Below, piece after piece: positions 1 to 9,096 of a DNA stretch of 37,805 nucleotides; within the stretch, counting starts at the first letter, position 1; each line of letters opens with the position of its first letter. The translations under genes and the position numbers were made by a program. The DNA comes from an uncultured Alistipes sp. (lineage in GTDB: Bacteria; Bacteroidota; Bacteroidia; Bacteroidales; UBA932): contig CALZHC010000011.1 of assembly GCA_945787505.1 (NCBI GenBank), positions 1 to 37,805 of the forward strand, in the 5' to 3' direction. Below the pieces are notes generated by a model, which had not been told where the DNA came from, did no database searches, and saw only the letters and a program-made list of their open reading frames with translations.

Positions 1-1326
1 ATTGCCGAACTTCTGATCGAGAGGGGCTTTTCAAACAAGCTGGTGGACGAGTTTGCAGTCAATAGCATTATTGCAACTCTCGGAACTACAGATAATTTGG
101 GTAATCCTTATGATGAGTTAGGGACAGGTGGACGCCGTCATCTCTACAGGGATCTCAAGAATAAAAAACTCTCAGGTGTGTGTGCAGGACTAGGTGCATA
201 CTTCAGTGTTGATCCTGTCATTTTCAGACTTCTCTTTACTGTGGGAACTGTTCTTTTGATACTTTTCGAATTTGCACCGCTGTTCTTTCCCATTGTCTAT
301 TTGATAATGTATTTTGTAATGCCTCCTGCCGTGACAGCACAGCAGAGGTGCGATATGAGAGGTGAACCAAATTCTCTTAAAGGTATTCAAAGCAGGATAG
401 AGAGTGGTAGCAGCCAGTTCTCATCAATGGTAGAAAGGGCTTCGCACAGCTCGATGTGGGGATCTTTGGCAAGAGTGGCAGGTGTCATTTTGGGCGTTGC
501 TTTTCTGATAGCCGGAATCGGATGTTCTATTGCTTTTATGCTTGCATTTTTCGGGGTGAGCATATCATGGGGACTCTTCTCCCCCTTTGATTTTACTACA
601 CTCGTGGAAATGTTTACTGATGCACCCCAATGGGTTATAACAATTGTATCGGTCTCTGTATTCCTGCTTCTTATAATCCCCTGTTTGATGGTGGTTTACC
701 TTGGAATCAAGATGATCTTTGCTCTCAAGTCTCCGAAGTGTCACCCCGGACTTATTATGCTTGTCATTTGGTTTGTGGCTCTCTTTACCGCTTTCCTAGG
801 ATCTTTCAGTTCGATATCACATTTGAACAAAATCGAACGTACATATAATTCTTCAAAGTTGCCACCTGTGGATACTCTTTTCGTAGAGTTTCAGGATTGT
901 GAGCTTTATAAGAACGAGAGTATTTTCATAGATGCGGGAAAAAAGAAGTTCACCCTTGCATATATGGTAAATGATGAGGGTGCAGGTTCTATAATCACTT
1001 ATCCCCATCTTACCATCAACAGGGAAAATGATATCATGGATTATGGCAGAATCAACTGCTCACATATTAATATGAAGGCTCCGAAGACTCTTGAAGAGAT
1101 GGCCAGTGGCATGAACGAGGATTATTGGGAAATAGATGGGAATAGGCTGATTCTCAAGCCCACTATTTACAAATCAGGGGAGTCCGTAAATCGCATTGCA
1201 GAGCGTGTCCTTCTTAGGATAGACTCCGATGTAGTGATTATTACAGAACAACCGATATTCCATACATACGAAAGACAATTTGAGTTTTCAAGTTTTCCGG
1301 GAATCATTGGATATATGGATTGGTAA
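1..1326 (+). CDS. PspC-domain membrane protein (5' end outside window)
   Basis: The frame is open from base 1, so this is the 3' part of a longer gene; a GTG at 43 is an internal codon rather than a start. The first ~40 visible residues (IAELLIERG..., VDEFAVNSIIATLG) resemble the cytoplasmic segment that precedes PspC in Bacteroidetes proteins. The PspC domain follows at about visible residues 45-109, beginning RRHLYRDLKNKKLSGVCAGLG and ending in a hydrophobic helix and VMPP. Three further hydrophobic segments follow, then a soluble C-terminal region of about 165 residues, probably extracytoplasmic. PspC proteins are linked to envelope-stress sensing, but the role of this long Bacteroidetes form is not established. 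The gene converges on the LuxR-type regulator with only 2 bases between stop codons. Confidence 0.85.
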   Translation: MAELLIERGFSNKLVDEFAVNSIIATLGTTDNLGNPYDELGTGGRRHLYRDLKNKKLSGVCAGLGAYFSVDPVIFRLLFTVGTVLLILFEFAPLFFPIVYLIMYFVMPPAVTAQQRCDMRGEPNSLKGIQSRIESGSSQFSSMVERASHSSMWGSLARVAGVILGVAFLIAGIGCSIAFMLAFFGVSISWGLFSPFDFTTLVEMFTDAPQWVITIVSVSVFLLLIIPCLMVVYLGIKMIFALKSPKCHPGLIMLVIWFVALFTAFLGSFSSISHLNKIERTYNSSKLPPVDTLFVEFQDCELYKNESIFIDAGKKKFTLAYMVNDEGAGSIITYPHLTINRENDIMDYGRINCSHINMKAPKTLEEMASGMNEDYWEIDGNRLILKPTIYKSGESVNRIAERVLLRIDSDVVIITEQPIFHTYERQFEFSSFPGIIGYMDW

Positions 1327-1328
1327 TT

Positions 1329-1946
1329 TTACAAATTTTCGTTAGGTGTTGTAATCAAATTGTTCAGCAGGGCGTACACAGTAAGCCCTGCTATTGTTTT
1401 AATACCTGTCTTGTGAGTGATGTTTTTGCGGTGAGTGATGACGGTGTGCACTGACAGATTAAGCTGGTCTGCTATCTGTTTGTTTGAATGTCCGCTTGCT
1501 ACCTTTACCAAGATCTCTTTCTCTCTTGATGTGAGTTCTCCGATGTTATTATCCTGTGATTCTTCACTGTTGGATGTGTCTACAATCGTGATATTTCGGA
1601 GTTTCTTTACTATTTCCGGTGCAGTGTCGAACATGGAGATGTGTTCATCAAAATTCGCAGCGATAGTCCTGCTCATGGGCATGGTGGACAATGATACCAA
1701 TGGGGCAGTTGTGAATTCTGAAAGTCTGTTTTTGAGGGTTTGCAGGATATTGAATCCGAACATTGAGGGATCTGCTATAATTATGTCTGCAGGGATGGTA
1801 TGCAGAAGGTTCTCGTTCTCCCGTGAGATAGAGGAAATGACTCTCTCTATGGTAAAACCTCCTGCTTGGGTGAGAATTGTTATCAGACCTTCCGCCACTA
1901 TTCTGGAAGGTGTGATTATGAGTACTCTCTTATTATTGGCTGTCAT
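1329..1946 (-). CDS. LuxR-family regulator with degenerate receiver domain
   Basis: 205 residues. Residues 1-120 fold like a response-regulator receiver: strand VLIITPS, then ADIIIADPSM with Asp59 at the phospho-acceptor place. The acidic pair that normally follows the first strand is replaced by Thr12-Pro13-Ser14, and the conserved Lys after strand 5 is missing, so classical Mg-dependent phosphorylation is doubtful. Residues ~138-200 are a clear LuxR/GerE helix-turn-helix (LTSREKEILVKVASGHSNKQ, then IADQLNLSVHTVITHRKNI). It is the last gene of the feo operon and overlaps the RIC-like gene by 14 bases. An inference from context is that it responds to iron or nitrosative state, possibly by a phosphorylation-independent mechanism. 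No histidine kinase gene is nearby. Confidence 0.85.
   Translation of the reverse strand: MTANNKRVLIITPSRIVAEGLITILTQAGGFTIERVISSISRENENLLHTIPADIIIADPSMFGFNILQTLKNRLSEFTTAPLVSLSTMPMSRTIAANFDEHISMFDTAPEIVKKLRNITIVDTSNSEESQDNNIGELTSREKEILVKVASGHSNKQIADQLNLSVHTVITHRKNITHKTGIKTIAGLTVYALLNNLITTPNENL
1366..1392 (+). terminator. Intrinsic terminator of the PspC gene, inside the convergent regulator gene
   Basis: A perfect 8-bp stem, AGCAGGGC (1366-1373) and GCCCTGCT (1385-1392), with an 11-base loop, is followed on the + strand by ATTGTTTT. It lies 40 bases past the PspC stop codon and inside the 3' end of the opposite-strand LuxR-type gene. The U-rich side is on the + strand only, so it fits termination of the PspC transcript. 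Confidence 0.65.
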
Positions 1947-2655
1947 GACTCTGTTCCAGAAGATTTATCATTGGTATTAGGATATGGTCTTCTATGAATG
2001 TATGTTTCATAAGATCCCTCTCCAGAATGTAGAGAGTTGAAAGGAGCTGCATGGATTCGAAGCGATTGCCTGTAGAGTGGATATATTTCATCACTATGCT
2101 CTTGAGGTCGTTGATCTTCTCATCTACGTTGCTGTGGTTCTTTTCGAATGTGCCGATAGTGAATTTCTCATTTTCCTCTTTGTGCTCTATGACTCTTCTT
2201 ACGTAGGGGAATACTATATCCTCTTCGTAACTGAAGTGGTTTTCGAGCTCCTTGCGATATACTTTGTAGAAGGTCGTGATGAGGTCGCGCTGGTTGGCCG
2301 GAAGGTCTGAAGCCACCTTGTCGATAAGTCCCTCCAATTCACGGATACATTCGTTAAGATAGTATGAGTGTGAGGATGAAAGGTACTTAATCAGATCTGA
2401 AGGATTAGCACTTCCGATGAGTTCGGAAGAGGGAGAGTAGTCTGTCAGGAGATATGTGTTGCATATCAGGAGAAATGAGTTGGGGTTGATACCGCTCTCG
2501 CAGCAGACCTCGCTTATGCTCTTCTCTCCGAATCCGAGCTCAATGCCTATTCTGTAAAGAAGGGGAAGTATCCTGTAATCTGCCTCTATGACATCTGCCA
2601 TTCTGGTGTTAGGATGTACTATTTCCCTGTTGTGTTCTATCTCGTATATATTCAT
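1933..2655 (-). CDS. RIC/YtfE/ScdA-like di-iron hemerythrin-domain protein
   Basis: 240 residues from the ATG at 2655; the reading frame extends upstream, but this start makes an ATGA overlap with the feoAB stop. The N-terminal ~70 residues match the ScdA_N/DUF1858-type helical domain. The C-terminal part is hemerythrin-like with ligand candidates His96, His140 and Glu144/145 (HFSYEED), His174 (NHSNVDEK), His218, Glu222 and His224 (KHTFIEDH). This ligand order is that of the repair-of-iron-centers family, which restores Fe-S clusters after nitric oxide or oxidative damage. The Cys-Cys pair often seen at the N-terminus of ScdA/YtfE is only loosely matched by Cys51-Cys52. Translational coupling to FeoB suggests that imported Fe(II) and cluster repair are produced together. 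Confidence 0.85.
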   Translation of the reverse strand: MNIYEIEHNREIVHPNTRMADVIEADYRILPLLYRIGIELGFGEKSISEVCCESGINPNSFLLICNTYLLTDYSPSSELIGSANPSDLIKYLSSSHSYYLNECIRELEGLIDKVASDLPANQRDLITTFYKVYRKELENHFSYEEDIVFPYVRRVIEHKEENEKFTIGTFEKNHSNVDEKINDLKSIVMKYIHSTGNRFESMQLLSTLYILERDLMKHTFIEDHILIPMINLLEQSHDSQ

Positions 2656-5009
2656 AATAATAAAAGTGCCAGATGGTAAACTGCAAAGGACATTACCCAG
2701 GCGAGTACCACTGTATATATTGCTGTTATTATCGCCCACTTCCATTTGCCGCTCTCCTGCTTTATAGCAATGAATGTTGCTATACAAGGGAAGTAAAGCA
2801 AAACAAATACCATGAATGACAAAGCGCCTGCAGGGGTGATGGCAGACTGAAGTGCGCTCTGCAGTGAGTCAGATTCATCAGTGCTGTAAAGAACCCCCAT
2901 TGTGCTGACAATTAGCTCTTTTGCAGCGATTCCTGAAAGTATTGCAACGCCTGACTGCCAATTCATGCCTATAGGTTCAAGCACAGGTTCTATGCTCTTG
3001 CCGATTATTCCGATATATGATTGCTCCTGCTGCTGGGCGGGTGTCATTTCACCGTTGTTTCTTGGAAAGTATCCCAGTGCCCAGATAATAAGCGAAGCGA
3101 CAAGTATGATTCCTCCCATCTTCTGCAGATACTGTTTGCCTTTTTCCCAAGTGTGTCTGAATATCGATTTTGCAGTCGGGACTCTGTATGGGGGAAGTTC
3201 CATTACAAAGGGAAGGTCTTGATTGTCGATAAATCTGTACATCACTTTTGCCCCTATGATTGCCAGAGTTATTCCTAACAGGTAAATTCCCATCATCACC
3301 AATGCTCCGTTTGCAGGGAAGAAGGCTCCTGTCATCATTATATAGATTGGCAGACGGCCCGAACATGAGATTAAAGGCAGTATCAGTATAGTAAGAAGCC
3401 TGCTTTTTGGATTCTCGATAGATCTGGTTGCGGTAATTGCCGGAACATTGCAGCCGAATCCCATAATCATGGGAATGAAGGACTTGCCATGGAGTCCCAT
3501 CTTGTGCATTAGCTTGTCCATTATGAATGCAGTGCGGGCCATATAACCAGAGTCTTCCATCAGTGAGATGAACAAGTAGAGGATCATGATGTTAGGCAAA
3601 AATACCAGTACACTGCCTACTCCACCTATGATACCATCGGTAATAAGGTCTTTAAGCCATCCGTCCTGCATCTTTTCCGAGACAAATGATGCAACGGAGT
3701 CGACGAACCATTGAATCCAGTCCATCGGGTACTGTCCGAGTGTAAAGGTTGCCTCAAATGTTATGAAAAGCGCGGCTATGAATATAGGGAATGCAAGCCA
3801 TTTGTTTGTAACCAGAGCGTCTATTCTGTCGGTAATGGAGGTGTGTTTCCTCTTCTGTGAGGGTGTAAATGTCTCCTTCAGCGCTCCCTGGATGAAGCCA
3901 TATTTTGCATCAATAATGGCGGACTCTATCGTAGTCCCAAGGAGTCTTTCCATTCTGTGCTCAAGTTCCACTCTAAGGGCTATGATATCGTTTCTGTTCG
4001 GGAGTGACTCTATTGTCTTCTCGATTTGAGTGTCGTGTTCGAGGTATTTTATGGCAAGGTATCTGGTAGAGAACTTGCGTTTTATAGATTCGTTCTCCTT
4101 GATGAGTTTCTGTATTGCGACTATTGCCGATTCGATCTCTGTTCCATGATTAATATGGATATGCCTTGCCGTAGCCGGGTCATTCGTTTCATAAACTTTT
4201 ATAATAGTATCGAAAAGTTCCTTGATTCCCTTTCCACTCTTGCTTACTGTAGGTACTGCAGGAATACCCAGTAAGTGTCCAAAAGTGGTGATGTCCAGTT
4301 TATTACCAGAGGCCTCGAGCTCATCGTACATATTCAGTGCTATTACCACTCTCATATCCATGTCTATGAGCTGTGTGGTAAGGAGTAAATTTCTCTGAAG
4401 ATTGGATGAGTCCAGAACGTTTACTATCACGTCCGGTGTCTTTTCGAAAAGATGCCGCCTCACGTACAGTTCTTCAGGACTGTATGCCGAAAGTGAGTAT
4501 GTACCGGGAAGATCTGTTATTTCAAAATGGTATCCGTTGTGTACGAAGTTGCCTGTCTTTGCGTCTACAGTCACTCCGCTATAGTTCCCTACATGTTCGT
4601 GACTGCCTGATGCTATATTGAAAAGGGATGTTTTCCCGCAGTTGGGATTGCCGACCAACGCCACTCTTATGGTATGTCTTCTCTCCTCTGCGAGTTCCTT
4701 CATCCGTGAATGAAATTCCTCATTATATGTAGTGAAGGTGAGTGCCTCCTTCTCTTTTCGGTTCCCCAAAATCTCCTTTGCTTCACTTTCGCTCACAACC
4801 TCGATTTTTTCAGCCTCTTCTCTCCTGAGTGAGATCTTGTAACCGATAACCTCATACTCTATGGGGTCTTTCAAAGGCGCATTCAGAACTACACGAACCT
4901 CATTCCCTTTAATGAATCCCATCTCGGCGATTCTTCTTCTGAATGATCCGTGGCCATTGGTCTTGACAATGATGCCATGTTCGTTTGTTTTAAGTTCCGA
5001 TAATTTCAT
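2652..5009 (-). CDS. feoB: FeoA-FeoB fusion ferrous iron transporter
   Basis: 785 residues from the ATG at 5009; a longer frame begins at a TTG (5045) that coincides with the promoter -33 element and is rejected. Residues ~1-75 are a FeoA SH3-like domain (MKLSELKTNEHGIIVKTNG...RRRIAEMGF). The FeoB G domain follows, with P-loop GNPNCGKTS, switch region DLPGTYSLSAYSPEE and NMYDE at the NKxD place. The C-terminal half has many membrane helices with both gate motifs: GFGCNVPAITATRSIE, SCSGRLPIY and later GIAAKELIVSTMGVL. It moves Fe(II) across the inner membrane using its GTPase domain. It heads the operon with the RIC-like protein and the LuxR-type regulator. FeoA-FeoB fusion is common in Bacteroidetes. 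Confidence 0.96.
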   Translation of the reverse strand: MKLSELKTNEHGIIVKTNGHGSFRRRIAEMGFIKGNEVRVVLNAPLKDPIEYEVIGYKISLRREEAEKIEVVSESEAKEILGNRKEKEALTFTTYNEEFHSRMKELAEERRHTIRVALVGNPNCGKTSLFNIASGSHEHVGNYSGVTVDAKTGNFVHNGYHFEITDLPGTYSLSAYSPEELYVRRHLFEKTPDVIVNVLDSSNLQRNLLLTTQLIDMDMRVVIALNMYDELEASGNKLDITTFGHLLGIPAVPTVSKSGKGIKELFDTIIKVYETNDPATARHIHINHGTEIESAIVAIQKLIKENESIKRKFSTRYLAIKYLEHDTQIEKTIESLPNRNDIIALRVELEHRMERLLGTTIESAIIDAKYGFIQGALKETFTPSQKRKHTSITDRIDALVTNKWLAFPIFIAALFITFEATFTLGQYPMDWIQWFVDSVASFVSEKMQDGWLKDLITDGIIGGVGSVLVFLPNIMILYLFISLMEDSGYMARTAFIMDKLMHKMGLHGKSFIPMIMGFGCNVPAITATRSIENPKSRLLTILILPLISCSGRLPIYIMMTGAFFPANGALVMMGIYLLGITLAIIGAKVMYRFIDNQDLPFVMELPPYRVPTAKSIFRHTWEKGKQYLQKMGGIILVASLIIWALGYFPRNNGEMTPAQQQEQSYIGIIGKSIEPVLEPIGMNWQSGVAILSGIAAKELIVSTMGVLYSTDESDSLQSALQSAITPAGALSFMVFVLLYFPCIATFIAIKQESGKWKWAIITAIYTVVLAWVMSFAVYHLALLLL

Positions 5010-5014
5010 GTCTA

Positions 5015-5045
5015 CAAAGATAGCTCCATTAGCCCTTTCGGGCAA
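5015..5045 (-). promoter_or_regulatory. Bacteroidetes-type promoter of the feo operon
   Basis: On the minus strand, TATCTTTG (5022-5015) fits TAnnTTTG, and TTG (5045-5043) lies exactly 20 bases upstream. Only 5 bases separate the -7 box from the ATG at 5009, so the transcript should start at or next to the start codon. Confidence 0.65.
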
Positions 5046-5072
5046 TACCTATTGTTAGGTATTTATAACAAA

Positions 5073-5100
5073 GACCGGTCCCCATTGCAGAGTACCGGTC
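5073..5100 (-). terminator. Terminator after rpsC
   Basis: A perfect 7-bp stem, GACCGGT and ACCGGTC (5073-5079 and 5094-5100), with a 14-base loop, is followed on the minus strand by TTTGTTATAAAT. It lies 34 bases after the rpsC stop and before the feo promoter, so it separates the ribosomal and iron operons. The U-tract is imperfect. Confidence 0.6.
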
Positions 5101-5134
5101 CTCTAAAAATGATTATCTAAAATACTACTGTATC

Positions 5135-5902
5135 TTACTGAGCGTTGTTGTTCTCACGGTTTCCGCGAGGGCGTCTGTCACGACGTCTGTCGCCACGGCC
5201 ACGACGGCCTTCCTGACGATTGTTGTTTGCGGGAGCTGCGTTGGCTGCAACACCGGCATTGGGGGAGAGGTCACGTTTTCCGTAAACTTCACCGTTGCAG
5301 ATCCATACTTTGATTCCGAGAACACCTACCTTGGTATGAGCCTCAGCCAATGCGTAGTCAATATCAGCACGGAAGGTATGGAGGGGAGTTCTTCCTTCCT
5401 TGTAGAGTTCTCTTCTTGCCATTTCTGCACCGCCCAAACGGCCGCTGATGAGAACCTTTATACCTTCAGCACCTGAACGCATTGCACCTGCGATAGCCAT
5501 CTTGATTGCGCGACGGTAAGATACACGTCCCTCAACCTGGCGTGCGATGTTGTTCGCAACGATATTTGCGTCAATATCAGGTCTCTTTACTTCGAAGATA
5601 TTGATCTGAACCTCTTTGTTAGAAATTTTCTTCAACTCTTCTTTAAGTTTGTCAACTTCCTGACCACCTTTACCGATAATCAGACCGGGTTTTGAGGTGT
5701 GGATAGTAACGGTGATGAGTTTGAGGGTCCTTTCTATAACGATTTTTGAGAGGTTCGCTTTGGTGATACGTGCGTAGATATATTCACGAATCTTTGAATC
5801 TTCGAGAATCTTTGCAGCATAATCTTTACCGCCGTACCAATTGGAGTCCCAACCACGGATTATACCGACTCTATTTGCTATAGGATTAATCTTCTGTCCC
5901 AT
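5135..5902 (-). CDS. rpsC: 30S ribosomal protein S3
   Basis: 255 residues, starting [20 protein letters not shown] as in the family. The KH domain carries the GxxG loop in [19 protein letters not shown], and the C-terminal S3 domain contains [14 protein letters not shown] and [16 protein letters not shown]3 sits at the mRNA entry of the 30S subunit. The last ~30 residues form an Asn/Arg/Gly-rich basic tail ([18 protein letters not shown]), somewhat longer than in a standard S3, and typical of Bacteroidetes. It is the last gene of this ribosomal operon: the usual next genes L16, L29 and S17 are absent, and a hairpin terminator follows. The gap to rplV is 3 bases. Confidence 0.98.
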   Translation of the reverse strand: MGQKINPIANRVGIIRGWDSNWYGGKDYAAKILEDSKIREYIYARITKANLSKIVIERTLKLITVTIHTSKPGLIIGKGGQEVDKLKEELKKISNKEVQINIFEVKRPDIDANIVANNIARQVEGRVSYRRAIKMAIAGAMRSGAEGIKVLISGRLGGAEMARRELYKEGRTPLHTFRADIDYALAEAHTKVGVLGIKVWICNGEVYGKRDLSPNAGVAANAAPANNNRQEGRRGRGDRRRDRRPRGNRENNNAQ

Positions 5903-5905
5903 TGT

Positions 5906-6334
5906 TTATTCCTCCTGTTTTGCTACGGTTTCTTTAACATCTTTTACACCTACGATGATGGTTACGTGGTTAGAGCGCTTGCGGATACGTGCCGCACGTC
6001 CCTGAGGGGCTGTACGGATACGCTTGAGGGTGCTACCCTGACCTACCATGATGCTCTTTACGATTACTTCACCGTTTTCGAGAGCCTTGTCGCCTTCGTT
6101 CTTAGCTTCCCAGTTAGCAATTGCTGAACGGAGGAGTTTTTCCAGACGTCCTGCAGCTTCTCTCTTGGTATATTTGAGTATGTCCAATGCGCGGTTTACT
6201 TCAACGCCTCTAATCATATCCGCAACAAGACGCATCTTGCGAGGAGATGTGGGAACGTCATTGAGCTTCGCGATCGCTGTGACTTTCTTTATTTCTTTAA
6301 GCCTGTCGGCCATTTCTTTTTTACGAGATCCCAT
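5906..6334 (-). CDS. rplV: 50S ribosomal protein L22
   Basis: 142 residues. The signature [27 protein letters not shown] and the C-terminal beta-hairpin [21 protein letters not shown] are clear. L22 binds 23S rRNA and lines the peptide exit tunnel with its hairpin. The start [12 protein letters not shown] matches the basic N-terminal extension typical of Bacteroidetes L22. It lies 3 bases upstream of rpsC and 25 bases downstream of rpsS in one operon. Confidence 0.98.
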   Translation of the reverse strand: MGSRKKEMADRLKEIKKVTAIAKLNDVPTSPRKMRLVADMIRGVEVNRALDILKYTKREAAGRLEKLLRSAIANWEAKNEGDKALENGEVIVKSIMVGQGSTLKRIRTAPQGRAARIRKRSNHVTIIVGVKDVKETVAKQEE

Positions 6335-6359
6335 TATTGTAACTCTTTACATTAATTGA

Positions 6360-6626
6360 TTAACGATTACCCGAATGGCCTTTGAAGGTACGGGTTGGTG
6401 CAAATTCACCAAGCTTGTGACCTACCATATTTTCAGTAACATAAACCGGAATAAATTTATTTCCGTTATGAACCGCGATGGTATGACCTACGAAGTCAGG
6501 GGAGATCAAACTGGCGCGAGACCAAGTTTTAATAACTTCTTTTTTCATAGTTCCTTCATTCATTGCAATAACTCTCTTTTCGAGTGCAGCCTGAATGTAG
6601 GGACCTTTTCTAAGTGATCTACTCAT
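6360..6626 (-). CDS. rpsS: 30S ribosomal protein S19
   Basis: 88 residues, beginning [19 protein letters not shown] and containing [26 protein letters not shown] and [18 protein letters not shown], all hallmarks of S19. It binds 16S rRNA in the head of the small subunit near the decoding and A-site finger region. Length and both ends are normal. It is part of the L3-to-S3 operon with 18 bases to rplB upstream. Confidence 0.98.
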   Translation of the reverse strand: MSRSLRKGPYIQAALEKRVIAMNEGTMKKEVIKTWSRASLISPDFVGHTIAVHNGNKFIPVYVTENMVGHKLGEFAPTRTFKGHSGNR

Positions 6627-6644
6627 AATTCTCTGAATTTATTC

Positions 6645-7469
6645 CTATTTTTTACGTCTTTCTATGATAAACTTATTGGAAGTAGCCTTAGGGTTACGTG
6701 TCTTGTAGCCCTTAGCAGGAATACCTTTGCGTGAGCGAGGGTGTCCTCCTGATGCACGTCCTTCACCACCACCCATAGGGTGATCTACAGGGTTCATCAC
6801 AACACCTCTGTTTCGAGGTCTGCGTCCGAGCCAACGGCTGCGTCCTGCCTTACCTGAAGATTCGAGGTTGTGGTCAGAGTTAGAAACGACACCTACTGTT
6901 GCACGGCAAGTTACCAAAACCATTCTGGTTTCACCTGAAGGGAGGCGAAGAATGGCGTGTTTGCCTTCACGTGCTGTGAGCTGTGCGTAAGCTCCGGCTG
7001 AACGTGCCATTGCGGCACCCTGTCCGGGACGAAGCTCAATATTGTGGATGTCTGTTCCGAGGGGAATTTCAGAGAGGGGAAGAGTGTTTCCGATTTCGGG
7101 AGCCACTCCTGATCCTGACATGATGGTCTGGCCTACCTGGATACCCTGAGGAGCGATGATATATCTCTTTTCTCCGTCAGCGTAAACAACCAATGCAATG
7201 CGAGCACTGCGGTTAGGGTCATACTCAATAGTCTTTACGGTAGCAGGACAGTTGTCTTTGTCACGAAGGAAGTCGATAATACGATACATTCTCTTGTGAC
7301 CGCCACCGATGTAGCGCATAGTCATTTTACCGGTGTTGTTACGACCACCTGTCTTTCTCAAGGGTTCGAGAAGAGATTTTTCAGGGGTTGTGCAAGTAAT
7401 TTCGCTGAATGCGCTGATGATTTTATTTCTTGTACCGGGTGTTGTCGGTTTGAATTTACGTACTGCCAT
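6645..7469 (-). CDS. rplB: 50S ribosomal protein L2
   Basis: 274 residues from ATG 7469 ([16 protein letters not shown]). The open frame extends 13 codons further upstream into rplW but the family start is this Met. Visible motifs are [30 protein letters not shown] and the C-terminal [25 protein letters not shown], which holds the conserved His of the peptidyl-transferase neighbourhood. L2 helps subunit association and tRNA placement. The gap to rplW is 4 bases. Confidence 0.98.
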   Translation of the reverse strand: MAVRKFKPTTPGTRNKIISAFSEITCTTPEKSLLEPLRKTGGRNNTGKMTMRYIGGGHKRMYRIIDFLRDKDNCPATVKTIEYDPNRSARIALVVYADGEKRYIIAPQGIQVGQTIMSGSGVAPEIGNTLPLSEIPLGTDIHNIELRPGQGAAMARSAGAYAQLTAREGKHAILRLPSGETRMVLVTCRATVGVVSNSDHNLESSGKAGRSRWLGRRPRNRGVVMNPVDHPMGGGEGRASGGHPRSRKGIPAKGYKTRNPKATSNKFIIERRKK

Positions 7470-7473
7470 AGGA

Positions 7474-7764
7474 TTAAATGTTGCTGTAGAAATCAATCTT
7501 ATCTTCACCTGCCAATGTCACGTACGCTTTCTTGTAGTGGTTGGCACGTCCTGTCAATAAACCCGCTTTGGTGTAGCGGCTTTTACGTTTTCCGTGATAA
7601 TTAACGGTATTTACGTCTTTTACCGTTACTCCATAGTGTTCTTCGACCGCTTTTTTGATCTCTATCTTATTGGCATTGCGGTCAACAATGAAACCGTAAC
7701 GATTCAATTTATCGCCCTGAATCGTCAATTTTTCTGTTACTATAGGCTTAATCAAAATTCCCAT
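7474..7764 (-). CDS. rplW: 50S ribosomal protein L23
   Basis: 96 residues: [61 protein letters not shown]... matches L23 over its full length. L23 sits at the exit of the peptide tunnel and is the docking site for trigger factor and SRP. It lies between rplD (12-base gap) and rplB (4-base gap) in the usual S10-operon order. Nothing unusual is seen in length or key basic segments. Confidence 0.97.
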   Translation of the reverse strand: MGILIKPIVTEKLTIQGDKLNRYGFIVDRNANKIEIKKAVEEHYGVTVKDVNTVNYHGKRKSRYTKAGLLTGRANHYKKAYVTLAGEDKIDFYSNI

Positions 7765-7776
7765 TTTATCCTACGG

Positions 7777-8403
7777 TTATTTGCGTCTTTCTGCGATGAT
7801 ATCCTGAACTCCGTCAACGAGAACCAACTGATATGATTTCATGATTTCATAAGTGTTGATTTCATCAATAGTGATAACATTGACGTTTTCAAGGTTGCGT
7901 GATGACTTGTAAATATTTTCACTGATTTGGGGAAGTACGAATAGTGTACGTCTTCCGTTTGCATTCAAATTGTTGAGAATCTGAATGAATTCTTTGGTCT
8001 TAGGCGCTTCCATTGAGAAAGGCTCAACCATAACGATGGCATTTTCCTGAGCTTTGTATGAGAGAGCTGAGTAACGAGCCAACTGTTTGAGCTTTTTGTT
8101 GAGCTTGAATCTGTAGTCGCGGGGTTTGGGTCCGAATACTGTACCACCACCTACGTATGTAGGAGACTTGATACTACCGTGACGGGCTCCTCCACCACCT
8201 TTTTGGCGTCCCATCTTTTTGGTGCTGTATGCAACTTCAGATTTTTCTTTGGTTTTGTGTGTTCCCTGACGCTGGTTAGCGAGGTACTGTTTCACATCCA
8301 AATAGATTGCGTGGTCGTTAGGCTGAATGCCAAAGATTTCTGAATCAAGGGTTACTTTCTTTCCTGATTCGGTACCGTCAATTTTGTAAACTGATAATTC
8401 CAT
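7777..8403 (-). CDS. rplD: 50S ribosomal protein L4
   Basis: 208 residues, starting [19 protein letters not shown]. The long loop that reaches into the ribosome core is seen as [35 protein letters not shown], and the globular part contains [15 protein letters not shown]4 is an early assembly protein and in enterobacteria also represses its own S10 operon; no such leader can be recognised here because the operon starts at rplC. It follows rplC after 4 bases. Confidence 0.97.
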   Translation of the reverse strand: MELSVYKIDGTESGKKVTLDSEIFGIQPNDHAIYLDVKQYLANQRQGTHKTKEKSEVAYSTKKMGRQKGGGGARHGSIKSPTYVGGGTVFGPKPRDYRFKLNKKLKQLARYSALSYKAQENAIVMVEPFSMEAPKTKEFIQILNNLNANGRRTLFVLPQISENIYKSSRNLENVNVITIDEINTYEIMKSYQLVLVDGVQDIIAERRK

Positions 8404-8407
8404 ACTC

Positions 8408-9031
8408 TTAGTCCTCCAAAATTACATAAGATCCTTTTGCTCCGGGGATAGAACCCTTCACGAGAACCAAGTTGTTCTCAGGAATAACTTTAATAACCTT
8501 AAGGTTCTGAATCTTTACTCGTTCATTACCCATCTGTCCGGCCATTCTCATACCTTTGAATACTCTTGAAGGCCATGAAGATGCACCGAGTGAACCGGGG
8601 TGACGGAGTCTGTTGTGCTGACCGTGGGTCTGGCCACCTACTCCCTGGAAGCCATGGCGTTTTACAACACCCTGGAAACCTTTACCCTTAGATACACCTA
8701 CTACATCGATCCATTCGGTAGAACCGAATACGTCTGCTACGGTGAGTGTGTCACCCAACTTTACTTCAGTGCTGAAGTCGTTTGCAAACTCTACGAGTTT
8801 GCGTTTGGGTGTGGTTCCTGCCTTTTCAAAGTGGCCTTTGAGAGCCTTGCTGGTGTGTTTCTCTTTCATTTCGTCATAGGCAAGTTGTACAGCGGCATAA
8901 CCATCATTCTCTACTGTACGAATCTGCGTAACAACACACGGACCAGCTTCAATAACGGTGCATGGAATGTTTTTTCCATCAGCATCGAAAACGGAAGTCA
9001 TTCCGATTTTTTTTCCAATTAATCCAGGCAT
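8408..9031 (-). CDS. rplC: 50S ribosomal protein L3
   Basis: 207 residues, starting [32 protein letters not shown], with the central loop motif [48 protein letters not shown] that approaches the peptidyl-transferase center. It is the first gene of this operon. Normally rpsJ (S10) precedes rplC, but here the next gene upstream is the divergent ABC-F gene, and a good promoter is found 66 bases before the start. S10 must therefore be encoded elsewhere in this genome. Confidence 0.98.
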   Translation of the reverse strand: MPGLIGKKIGMTSVFDADGKNIPCTVIEAGPCVVTQIRTVENDGYAAVQLAYDEMKEKHTSKALKGHFEKAGTTPKRKLVEFANDFSTEVKLGDTLTVADVFGSTEWIDVVGVSKGKGFQGVVKRHGFQGVGGQTHGQHNRLRHPGSLGASSWPSRVFKGMRMAGQMGNERVKIQNLKVIKVIPENNLVLVKGSIPGAKGSYVILED

Positions 9032-9077
9032 TGGTTTAATTTGTTAAAATGTTGATAATTAATTCTTTAAATATAGT

Positions 9078-9092
9078 CCACCTTCTAAGTGG
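9078..9092 (-). promoter_or_regulatory. Small 5' hairpin in the rplC leader
   Basis: CCACCT (9078-9083) and AAGTGG (9087-9092) can form a 6-bp stem, including one G-U pair on the minus-strand RNA, with a 3-base loop. Given the promoter at 9097-9126 it would sit at the very 5' end of the ribosomal transcript. It may only stabilise the mRNA, and it could be chance. Confidence 0.25.
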
Positions 9093-9096
9093 GCTG

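Noticed and set aside
43..1326. PspC gene starting at GTG 43
   Set aside because: The frame is open to base 1, and the residues before the GTG continue a segment typical of the family, so the true start is outside the window.
1435..1980. 181-codon reading frame antisense to the LuxR-type regulator
   Set aside because: The opposite strand encodes a protein with clear receiver and helix-turn-helix features; the antisense product shows no family features.
5010..5045. Longer FeoAB start at TTG 5045
   Set aside because: The TTG coincides with the -33 promoter element, the extra residues do not resemble FeoA, and the ATG at 5009 begins a normal FeoA domain.
8600..9022. 140-codon reading frame antisense to rplC
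   Set aside because: It is a shadow of a highly conserved ribosomal protein gene.
9032..9096. Ribosomal-protein-binding leader before rplC
   Set aside because: Only a 6-bp hairpin is visible; no L4- or S10-type leader fold could be recognised.
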